Source of the DNA: Nitrospira sp.
Lineage (GTDB): Bacteria; Nitrospirota; Nitrospiria; Nitrospirales; Nitrospiraceae
NCBI GenBank assembly: GCA_016873395.1
Contig: VGXG01000008.1
Location: forward strand, 1-62,215
Length of the DNA stretch: 62,215 nucleotides
Reading direction: 5' to 3'
Positions 33,309 to 40,704 of the stretch are shown here, one piece after another. How positions within the stretch are numbered: position 1 is the first letter of the stretch; each line of letters starts with the position of its first letter. Below the pieces are notes generated by a model, which was not told the origin of the DNA, searched no databases, and saw nothing but the letters and a program-made list of their open reading frames with translations. The position numbers and the translations under genes were made by a program.

Positions 33309-35171
33309 TTAGAGGATCTTCTTGACGGCGTCCACGATCGCGCGGGCGCTGATCCCGAAGCGATCCAGCAGCTCGTCCGGCTTGCCGCTGTGGGGGATCT
33401 CCCGGACCGCAAGCTTATGCACGCGAATCCCCTCGCTCCCCACCGCGCTCAGGACCGCATCCCCCAGCCCCCCGTGCTCGTAGTGGTCTTCCACCGTAAG
33501 AATGCGGCTGCCGGTCACGCGTGCGCAATCCAGCAGGGTCGTGCAGTCGATCGGCACGATGCTGTACAGGTCGATGACCCGGACCGGGATGCCGGCCGCC
33601 TTCAATTGGTCATGCGCCTTCAAGGCTTCAAACAGGGTCACGCCGGCTGCGACGATCGTGAGCTTGTCGCCCTGGCTTTGCCGGACCACCTTCGAGCCGC
33701 CGATCTTAAAAACCTCGTCGCTCCCGTACAGAATGGGCGACTTGGGCCGGCCGGTCCGCACGTAGACGGGCCCGCGATGGGCCGCGGCCGCTTCCATGAG
33801 ACGGTGTGTGCAGACTCCGTCGGAGGGGTACAGTACGACCATGCCCGGCTGCGCCGCCATCATGGCGAGATCCTCCAGGCCCATTTGGGAAGGGCCGTCC
33901 TCGCCGATGCTGATGCCGGCGTGCGTGCCCACCAACTTGATGTTGGAGTGGCTGATCGCGGCCATCCGGATGAAGTCATAGGCGCGCGTCAGGAAGCAGG
34001 CGAAGGTGGCGACAAAGGGAATCTTGCCGCAGGCGGCCAGCCCCACGGCGGCGCCTACCATGTTTTGTTCGGCAATGAAGTTCTCAAAGAATCGCTCAGG
34101 AAACTGCTTGCCGAACTTATCGGTGAACGTGGAATTCTTCACGTCGGCGTCCAATCCGACGACCAGCGGGTTGGCTTCGCCGAGCGCAGCGAGAACGGTA
34201 CCAAACGCTTCACGAGTGGCCACCTGGTCCGTCGGTTTGTAAGCCGGCGGTGCCATGGTCTTGGCTTGTTTGGGCTGGCCGGCTGAGACGGCCGGTCGTT
34301 TGATCTCCGGCTCACTCGCGCCCGGCTTCAGGCAGGCAGCCAGTTCGTCCAAGGCTTTCTGGGTCTCCTCGCCTTTCTTGAGCGCCTTACCGTGCCAGTC
34401 CGGCTTGTCCTCGACGAAGGAGATTCCCTTGCCTTTCAGCGTTCGGGCCAAGAGCACCGTCGGCCTGCCCTTCGTCCGGGCTGCCTCCTCGAAGGCAGCC
34501 AAGAGCGCGGGAATGTCGTGCCCGTCCACCACGATTGCATGCCAACCGAATCCGGCCCAGCGTGAGCGGTAGGCCTCCATGTCGTGCTGCAGCATCGTGG
34601 GGTCGCTTTGCCCGAGTCGGTTCACATCCACGATCGCGCAGAGGTTGTCGAGCCCAAAGTGGCGGCCCAGTTCGACCGCTTCCCAGACCGAGCCTTCCAC
34701 TGATTCTCCATCGCCCATAAGCACATAGGTCCTGGCCTCGGATCGGTCGATCCGCTTTGCGCTGAGCGCCATCCCGATGCCTGCCGAGAGGCCCTGTCCG
34801 AGCGACCCGGTGGCTACATCGACGAACGATAGCCTCGGCGTCGGATGCCCTTCCAGATCGGACTTCAACGTCCGGAGCCTAAGCAGGTCGCGCTTATCGA
34901 AGAGCCCTGCTTCCGCCCAGGCTGCGTAGAGCAGGGGAGCGGCATGACCCTTTGAGAGGATGAATCGGTCGTTGTTGGGAGCCTTCGGGTTCTTCGGGTC
35001 ATAACGCATGACGGAGAAGAACAGCGTGGCCACGATGTCGGCTGCGGAGCAGCAACTGGAGGGATGGCCGCTGCCAGCCTCCGATGTGGCGCGCACGCTC
35101 TCGATCCTAAGGTGAGCGGCTTTATTGCCGATCGCCGCGATAAGGACATCCTGCGTCGTGTGAGCCGCCAT
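33309..35171 (-). CDS. tkt: Transketolase
   Basis: A 620-residue transketolase of the pentose phosphate pathway from the ATG at 35171, chosen because AAAGGAGAG precedes it; a longer frame to 35210 lacks such a site. The thiamine diphosphate motif is GDGESVEGSVWEAVELGRHF followed by VDVNRLGQSD. The central pyrimidine domain has FIAEQNMVGAAVG, and GHAAPLLYAAW and TGSLGQGLSAG are also typical. The form resembles the shorter transketolases related to animal TKT, with a Lys/Pro/Ala-rich linker near residues 285-315. Confidence 0.95.
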   Translation of the reverse strand: MAAHTTQDVLIAAIGNKAAHLRIESVRATSEAGSGHPSSCCSAADIVATLFFSVMRYDPKNPKAPNNDRFILSKGHAAPLLYAAWAEAGLFDKRDLLRLRTLKSDLEGHPTPRLSFVDVATGSLGQGLSAGIGMALSAKRIDRSEARTYVLMGDGESVEGSVWEAVELGRHFGLDNLCAIVDVNRLGQSDPTMLQHDMEAYRSRWAGFGWHAIVVDGHDIPALLAAFEEAARTKGRPTVLLARTLKGKGISFVEDKPDWHGKALKKGEETQKALDELAACLKPGASEPEIKRPAVSAGQPKQAKTMAPPAYKPTDQVATREAFGTVLAALGEANPLVVGLDADVKNSTFTDKFGKQFPERFFENFIAEQNMVGAAVGLAACGKIPFVATFACFLTRAYDFIRMAAISHSNIKLVGTHAGISIGEDGPSQMGLEDLAMMAAQPGMVVLYPSDGVCTHRLMEAAAAHRGPVYVRTGRPKSPILYGSDEVFKIGGSKVVRQSQGDKLTIVAAGVTLFEALKAHDQLKAAGIPVRVIDLYSIVPIDCTTLLDCARVTGSRILTVEDHYEHGGLGDAVLSAVGSEGIRVHKLAVREIPHSGKPDELLDRFGISARAIVDAVKKIL

Positions 35172-35322
35172 GATGGTCTCTCCTTTTCCGGTCGTCAGTG
35201 TCGGAGTCAACTGTAAACAAAGAGGCGGTCGTCAGTCAATCGTGCTGGCATGCGCAACGGGTTGATGCGTCAGCTTCCAACAGGCCTCTCCGTTTCCTGT
35301 TATCGGCTGCGATCAAAAAAAC

Positions 35323-36171
35323 TTAAGACAGGCTGGCCGCCGCTCTATTGCGAAAGAACCAGTAAAGCAGGTAGACATCGGTCACCACCACAGCCGCCAG
35401 GATGCCATAGGCTCCAGGGCTCGCGAGCAGGTGCAGTTCAATGCAGACCTTGGATAGCCCGAAGCCCACGACCCATGCATCAAAGCTCATGCAGATCCTT
35501 CGGAAAGTTTCGGGATCGATACGACTGATAAGGTAAGTTCCCAGCGGAATGCCGAGCAGAACGCTGGGAACAATGGAAGGGAGCAACTGGGTGCTTTCAA
35601 CACTGTACAGCCCCAAGAAATAGTAGGCGACACCGGTCAAGGCGGACTCTGCTACCCGGATGAGGCTGAGGGCTGCTCGAAACTCTTGCTTGGCATAGCC
35701 TTGATTGTTAAAGAGAACGGCCAGGGGAGGCCCAGAGATGGTGGTGACCGAATAGAGGACCCCGATGCTCATTCCAAACGGCAGCCCTATGGCCTTCTCT
35801 GAGCGGATCGGCCGTCTAATGCCGGCCGCCTGGAGGAGGATCAAGGGGAGGAGCACGGCGTAGGTGAAAAACTTGAGCCATCCAGGCTTCACCATAAAGA
35901 GAATGTAGCTGCCGATGAGGACCCCGGGAATCACGCCAACCACAAGGGGAAGCACGCGCTTCCAAATCTGCGGCACACTGTGCCGATTGATGAACAGGAC
36001 GTACGCATTGATGGCCATTTCGACCAGAACCAATGCCGGATTCAAAATTCTGTTCGTGTAGAAAAGCAGTGCAACGGGGACGGTGATTGAGGAGAACCCA
36101 TACCCTAAGGCCCCATTCACCGTGGCGGCAAAGAAGGTGATCAGGATAAGGCCGATCTGTTCCGTGCTCAT
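35323..36171 (-). CDS. TauE/SafE-family membrane permease
   Basis: A 282-residue membrane protein with about eight spans in two halves, typical of the sulfite exporter TauE/SafE family (FAATVNGALGYGFSSITVPV and ISGPPLAVLFNNQG as the paired motifs). It probably exports sulfite, a sulfonate or another small anion. GGAGAG precedes the ATG. It lies 87 bases downstream of an Rrf2 regulator on the same strand, so its expression may depend on iron-sulfur or redox state. Confidence 0.85.
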   Translation of the reverse strand: MSTEQIGLILITFFAATVNGALGYGFSSITVPVALLFYTNRILNPALVLVEMAINAYVLFINRHSVPQIWKRVLPLVVGVIPGVLIGSYILFMVKPGWLKFFTYAVLLPLILLQAAGIRRPIRSEKAIGLPFGMSIGVLYSVTTISGPPLAVLFNNQGYAKQEFRAALSLIRVAESALTGVAYYFLGLYSVESTQLLPSIVPSVLLGIPLGTYLISRIDPETFRRICMSFDAWVVGFGLSKVCIELHLLASPGAYGILAAVVVTDVYLLYWFFRNRAAASLS

Positions 36172-36258
36172 TCCTTGCTCTCCTCAACGAGGCGGCTGCA
36201 TGGCGGCATATTGGGTCGCACGCGAACCTTGTCGTTCACTTGTTCAGGAGCAAGCACG

Positions 36259-36711
36259 TTAGGAAGTTGACCGCGTGCGACGTCCCGAAGCAAAGTCGCC
36301 GATTGTATAGTTATCTAGAATATCCGCGATGGCGTTGCGCACCTCCAGCATGACTTGCTGGATGGGACAACCTTTTTCATCTGTCTGCTCCGCATAGGGA
36401 CAATCGCTGCACTTTTGGTACGCGGTCTTACTCACGCAGGCGATCGGAGCAAGGGGGCCATCCAGAAGGCGAATGATCTGGCCTAGGGTGATTTCATCCG
36501 GAGACTTAATGAGGCTGTAGCCTCCTGTCACACCGCGTTTGCTGGCCAGGAGCCCCGCGTTTTTAAGCGTGAGGAGGATTTGTTCGAGGAACTCGATGGG
36601 GATGTTTTGTCTGTCCGCAATTTCGTGTCGCTGGAGCAGGGATCTCTTGTATTGAGCGGTGAGCTCAATGAGAGCACGGAGGGCGTATTCACTCTTTTTT
36701 GAAAATTTCAT
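36259..36711 (-). CDS. Rrf2-family transcriptional regulator
   Basis: A 150-residue Rrf2 protein: winged helix at the N-terminus (KFSKKSEYALRALIEL, RHEIADRQNIP, KRGVTGGYSL). The C-terminal Cys cluster C92, C101, C104 and C115 suggests an iron-sulfur cluster as in IscR or NsrR, though the spacing differs from both. It heads a probable bicistron with the TauE/SafE permease and may control itself through the AT-rich region upstream. Confidence 0.88.
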   Translation of the reverse strand: MKFSKKSEYALRALIELTAQYKRSLLQRHEIADRQNIPIEFLEQILLTLKNAGLLASKRGVTGGYSLIKSPDEITLGQIIRLLDGPLAPIACVSKTAYQKCSDCPYAEQTDEKGCPIQQVMLEVRNAIADILDNYTIGDFASGRRTRSTS

Positions 36712-36742
36712 CTCGTGATAGAAATGTAAACTGAGTTACTAA

Positions 36743-36769
36743 ATTATAGATACAATAGCTCATCGCCAA
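36743..36769 (-). promoter_or_regulatory. AT-rich promoter of the Rrf2 gene
   Basis: On the minus strand a perfect TATAAT (36748 to 36743) is preceded at 15 bases by TTGGCG (36769 to 36764). The surrounding AT-rich sequence is unusual for this window and is a plausible Rrf2 binding region. The remaining 36712-37009 gap holds only the weak signals listed for glyQ. Confidence 0.35.
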
Positions 36770-36883
36770 GGGCCCGTCAAGCTTGCACAAGAAGTTTTTC
36801 TCAATGAAAAGAAGCCTCAGAAGCCGGCTTGCCAGCCGTTGTCAGAGGCACTGAACACGTGTCAGACGCAGAGCCGCTTTGTC

Positions 36884-36912
36884 TTGACAGGCAAACCGAA
36901 TCTTGTTAGTTT
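36884..36912 (+). promoter_or_regulatory. Candidate glyQ promoter
   Basis: TTGACA (36884-36889) with a 17-base spacer to the weak TAGTTT (36907-36912). Downstream, CGCTTTCG (36918-36925) and CGAAAGCG (36940-36947) form an inverted repeat in the leader of about 95 bases. Confidence 0.3.
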
Positions 36913-37009
36913 GGCGACGCTTTCGAAAGTTACGCTTCGCGAAAGCGAACCCCTTGGGCGTCAATCAGCCTGGTCCGGTGCATACCGCGCAACAACGCAA
37001 GGACGATCC

Positions 37010-37921
37010 GTGACCCTCCAGGAGTTGATCCTCTCCCTCCATCGCTACTGGGCCGACCGAGGCTGCGTCATCCACCAACCCTACGACTTGGAAATGGGAG
37101 CCGGTACGTTTCATCCGGCCACTTTCCTGCGCGCCCTGGGCCCCGAGCCCTGGAAGGCTGCCTATGCGCAGCCTTGCCGCCGCCCTACAGACGGCCGGTA
37201 TGGGGAGAACCCAAACCGGATGCAACATTATTACCAGTATCAAGTTGTCCTCAAACCCTCTCCAGACGATATCCAGGCCTTGTACCTAGACAGTCTTGCC
37301 CGCCTGGGGATCAATCCCAAACAACATGACATCCGATTTATCCAGGATGATTGGGAATCCCCGACATTGGGGGCCTGGGGGCTGGGATGGGAAGTGAGAC
37401 TGGACGGAATGGAAATCACCCAGTTCACCTATTTCCAGGAAGTCGGCGGGATCGAGCTGAACCCCATCACGGTTGAGATTACCTATGGGGCCGAGCGAAT
37501 CGCGATGTACCTGCAACAGGTGAACAATGTCTTTGATCTGGCCTGGACCGACAGGGTCACCTATGGCGATATTCATCACCAAACCGAAGTTCAGTTCTCA
37601 AAGTACAACTTCGAAGCAGCCGAGGTCGGGCGGCTGGTGAAACTGTTTGAAGAATGTGAGTCGGAATGCCGGCGACTCACTGAACAGGGCCTGGTCCTGC
37701 CGGCCTACGATTATTGCATCAAGTCCTCCCACCTCTTCAATTTGCTCGACGCGCGCGGCGCGATCAGCGTCGCGGAACGAACCAGTTATATCGCCCGGGT
37801 CCGGGCCCTGGCCTACCAGTGCGCAGAAGGCTACCTGGCGCTGCGAGAGCATTTGGGCTTTCCCTTGCTTAATCGAAAGAAGCAGCCTGACGGCAAGGCC
37901 GCCTCGCTGCCTCGCGCCTAA
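37010..37921 (+). CDS. glyQ: Glycyl-tRNA synthetase, alpha subunit
   Basis: A 303-residue alpha subunit of the bacterial alpha2beta2 glycyl-tRNA synthetase. The GTG at 37010 is chosen because AAGGA (36999-37003) precedes it and [18 protein letters not shown] is the normal N-terminus; the open frame upstream to 36839 is not conserved-looking. Typical segments are [39 protein letters not shown] and QVGGIELNP-like [17 protein letters not shown]. glyS follows after 8 bases. Confidence 0.95.
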   Translation: MTLQELILSLHRYWADRGCVIHQPYDLEMGAGTFHPATFLRALGPEPWKAAYAQPCRRPTDGRYGENPNRMQHYYQYQVVLKPSPDDIQALYLDSLARLGINPKQHDIRFIQDDWESPTLGAWGLGWEVRLDGMEITQFTYFQEVGGIELNPITVEITYGAERIAMYLQQVNNVFDLAWTDRVTYGDIHHQTEVQFSKYNFEAAEVGRLVKLFEECESECRRLTEQGLVLPAYDYCIKSSHLFNLLDARGAISVAERTSYIARVRALAYQCAEGYLALREHLGFPLLNRKKQPDGKAASLPRA

Positions 37922-37929
37922 CTTATACC

Positions 37930-40128
37930 ATGGTCAGGCTCAAGGTAAAAACGCGACGACAACAGTCCGGGCAAGCAATCAAGAGGACAAGGAAGCTTGC
38001 CAAACGTCCTCATGCCGACTCACAGTCCGGGGAGTTGCTGTTCGAGATCGGGACAGAGGAATTGCCCTATCAGTTTGTGTCGCCCGCGCTTGATTCCTGC
38101 AAGGGCTCGGCCGAACGGCTCTTCAAGGAGCACCGTCTCACCCACGGGACCATCCGCGCATTCGGCACGCCGCGACGCTTGACGCTGGCGGTTGAGGCTC
38201 TCTCCAACCATCAAGCTGCGACCGTCAAGGAAGCGATGGGCCCCTCTAAAGCCGTGGCCTTCGACGCAACCGGCCAGCCGACCAAGGCAGCCCTGGGATT
38301 TGCGGCAGGGCAGGGCGTGGAAGTCCATGATCTGATAATTCGACAGACTGCCAAAGGCGATTATGTCTTTGCCGTGAAGCGCGACCCTGGCCGTACAGCC
38401 AGCGTCGTGCTCGCCGAGATCCTTCCGCAACTGATCGGGGCTCTCTCCTTTCCAAAATCCATGCGCTGGAACGAGACCGGCGTGCGGTTCGCGCGCCCGA
38501 TCCGTTGGATTCTCGCCCTATATGCAGGAAAATCCATTGAGTTCCAGGTAGGTGCAGTCAGGGTAGGCAACAGGACCTGGGGCCATCGGTTTCTCAGTGC
38601 GGGCGCAGCTGGCGGCGGGCAGGGCTTTTGCGTGAAAGATACTGCCTCCTACCTGGCGGTGCTGGAGCGCCACGGTGTGGTCCTGGACCAGGAACGGCGC
38701 CGCAAAATGATCCATGACCAGATCGAAAGCCTGGCTAAGTCAGTACGAGGGCAGGTCCATCGCGACGAGGAGCTTTTGGAACAAGCCGTCTATACCGTCG
38801 AGTGCCCTCACGCGATCCTGGGCTCATTCAACCCGCAATATCTCTCGCTCCCAAAAGAGATTCTCATTACGTCGATGAAGGAACACCAGGGATTCTTTTC
38901 CGTCATACAGCGGGATGGCAGCCTGCTTCCCCAGTTCATCTCGGTCACCAATATGAAGCTGGCGAACATGAATTTGATTCGCGAGGGTAATGAGCGGGTC
39001 CTGGCGGCACGCCTGGCCGATGCCAAGTTTTTCTTTGACGAAGACCGCAAGAGCAAGCTTGCGGATCGGGTTGAGAAGCTCAAGGGCGTGGTCTTCCATC
39101 AGAAGCTTGGCACGCTTTATGAGAAGCAGCAGCGGGTCAGGCAGTTGGTGGAACGTCTTGCCGTCATGTTTTCTTTCGACGAAGATACCCGCCGCGCCAG
39201 TGTGAGGGCGGCTGAACTCTGCAAAGCCGATCTGACCACCGGCATCGTCGGCGAATTTCCCGCCCTTCAGGGCATCATGGGCGGAGACTATGCTAAACAT
39301 GACGGAGAGACGGACGCGGTGTGTCGGGCAATCGCCGAGCAGTATCTCCCCCCCTCTATGGAAGGGAACATCCCCCAGACGCCGGCCGGCCGGGTGCTTT
39401 CGCTGGCCGACCGGCTCGATACTATCTTCGCCTTTTTCCGCGTCGGCCTTGTACCATCAGGCTCCGAAGATCCTTTTGCCCTTCGACGCAATGCGCTGGC
39501 TGTCGTCCGAATCGCTCTTGAGGGACAGCTTCCCCTGAACCTAAGCGAGTTGAGCATTCAAGGCTTCGACTCAGCTATAAACTCCAGCAACATCCCTATC
39601 CAATTCATACTGGATCGTCTTGCGTTTTATGGTCTCACGGTTGATAACATGCGCGCTGACGTTGCGTCAGCCATCTTGAGCGGTCCACTGAGAAACCCAC
39701 GTCAGTTCAGCTTGAACTTACTCGACCTCTACGCCAAGATAAAGGCCTTGCAGGCGATCACGACACGTCCCGAGTTCGACCCGCTCATGGTCGGCTTCAA
39801 GCGGGCGCACCGGTTGGTCGAGAAGGAGAATTGGAAGGAAGAGGAAGTGAATCCGGTACTCTTCCAACATCCAGCCGAAGAGAAGCTTCACATGGCGCTG
39901 GAGGAAACGAGACTTCAAGTCCCATATGCGATCGAGCAGATGAACTACGAGACCGCCCTCGAAGGGTTGGTCCGGCTGAAACCAGCCATTGACGCATTTT
40001 TTACCAACGTGATGGTCAATACGGAGGAGCAGGGGCTCCGTGCAAACCGGCTTTCGCTGCTCCGCGCCGTAGACCAATTGTTCCTGAAGTTCGCGGATTT
40101 CTCGCAGATCACGGTGCAAGGAACCTGA
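37930..40128 (+). CDS. glyS: Glycyl-tRNA synthetase, beta subunit
   Basis: A 732-residue beta subunit, which binds tRNA and acts with GlyQ. The conserved part begins at ELLFEIGTEELP near residue 35, so the first 34 basic residues are either an extension or the true start is later; no clear ribosome binding site helps to decide. Further markers are RWNETGVRFARPIRW, GDYAKHDGE and ADRLDTIFAFFRVG. The C-terminal anticodon-binding part (VMVNTEEQGLRANRLSLL) is present. Confidence 0.94.
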   Translation: MVRLKVKTRRQQSGQAIKRTRKLAKRPHADSQSGELLFEIGTEELPYQFVSPALDSCKGSAERLFKEHRLTHGTIRAFGTPRRLTLAVEALSNHQAATVKEAMGPSKAVAFDATGQPTKAALGFAAGQGVEVHDLIIRQTAKGDYVFAVKRDPGRTASVVLAEILPQLIGALSFPKSMRWNETGVRFARPIRWILALYAGKSIEFQVGAVRVGNRTWGHRFLSAGAAGGGQGFCVKDTASYLAVLERHGVVLDQERRRKMIHDQIESLAKSVRGQVHRDEELLEQAVYTVECPHAILGSFNPQYLSLPKEILITSMKEHQGFFSVIQRDGSLLPQFISVTNMKLANMNLIREGNERVLAARLADAKFFFDEDRKSKLADRVEKLKGVVFHQKLGTLYEKQQRVRQLVERLAVMFSFDEDTRRASVRAAELCKADLTTGIVGEFPALQGIMGGDYAKHDGETDAVCRAIAEQYLPPSMEGNIPQTPAGRVLSLADRLDTIFAFFRVGLVPSGSEDPFALRRNALAVVRIALEGQLPLNLSELSIQGFDSAINSSNIPIQFILDRLAFYGLTVDNMRADVASAILSGPLRNPRQFSLNLLDLYAKIKALQAITTRPEFDPLMVGFKRAHRLVEKENWKEEEVNPVLFQHPAEEKLHMALEETRLQVPYAIEQMNYETALEGLVRLKPAIDAFFTNVMVNTEEQGLRANRLSLLRAVDQLFLKFADFSQITVQGT

Positions 40129-40142
40129 CGTAGCAGAAGCCA

Positions 40143-40652
40143 ATGGCTTCAACGGGTGCAGAACCAGCGACACCGATAGGACCGAGGGTCTATCGTCTGC
40201 CGGAAGAGCAGAAGAGGAGAAAGCTCCGGCTCTACACTTACGCCGTCTCCACCCTGATGGCGGTGCTCTGCAGTGCGGTCTTTTTGCTCGGCCTTTGGGG
40301 CAGCCGAGTCAACCTGGACACCTTGATTAGAATGCCAGACCACTTTGATCCGACCACGGATGTCTGTCTGCGGCTGGGCTGGCACCGGGTCACGGGCGCC
40401 GAGACCCCTGTTGAGCTGTGCAACGAGTGGATCAACCTCTCCGATCCATCGGGCGAAACGCACACGTTTCAGCAAGGCACGAAGGTCGTCCAGGGGGCCG
40501 ACGGGAGACTCTATTTCGATCACCCGGCGCGGGTGGACTATCGGTTGTTCCTGCTCGGAGGATTCGTCGTGGCCGTTATCGTGTCGGGCCTGCTGCTCAA
40601 ACGATATTTAATCGCACGGTACAGACTGCGGCTGGAGGGTGTCGGCAATTGA
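40143..40652 (+). CDS. Small bitopic membrane protein
   Basis: A 169-residue protein with a basic N-terminal region (RLPEEQKRRKLRLYTYAV), one span (TLMAVLCSAVFLLGLWG), a soluble loop of about 75 residues and a second span (LFLLGGFVVAVIVSGLLL). No family recognised. It lies 14 bases after glyS and 52 before the PPDK gene, so it may be co-transcribed with both. The basic start suggests cytosolic termini and an exported loop. Confidence 0.7.
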   Translation: MASTGAEPATPIGPRVYRLPEEQKRRKLRLYTYAVSTLMAVLCSAVFLLGLWGSRVNLDTLIRMPDHFDPTTDVCLRLGWHRVTGAETPVELCNEWINLSDPSGETHTFQQGTKVVQGADGRLYFDHPARVDYRLFLLGGFVVAVIVSGLLLKRYLIARYRLRLEGVGN

Positions 40653-40704
40653 CTGCAGGAGATTGATCGCGCCTTCATCCGGAACGACATAGAGGAGACA
40701 CAGC

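Noticed and set aside
36839-37009. Upstream extension of glyQ or a T-box riboswitch in its leader
   Set aside because: The upstream codons lack GlyQ-like sequence. The leader has only one small inverted repeat and no T-box core bases.
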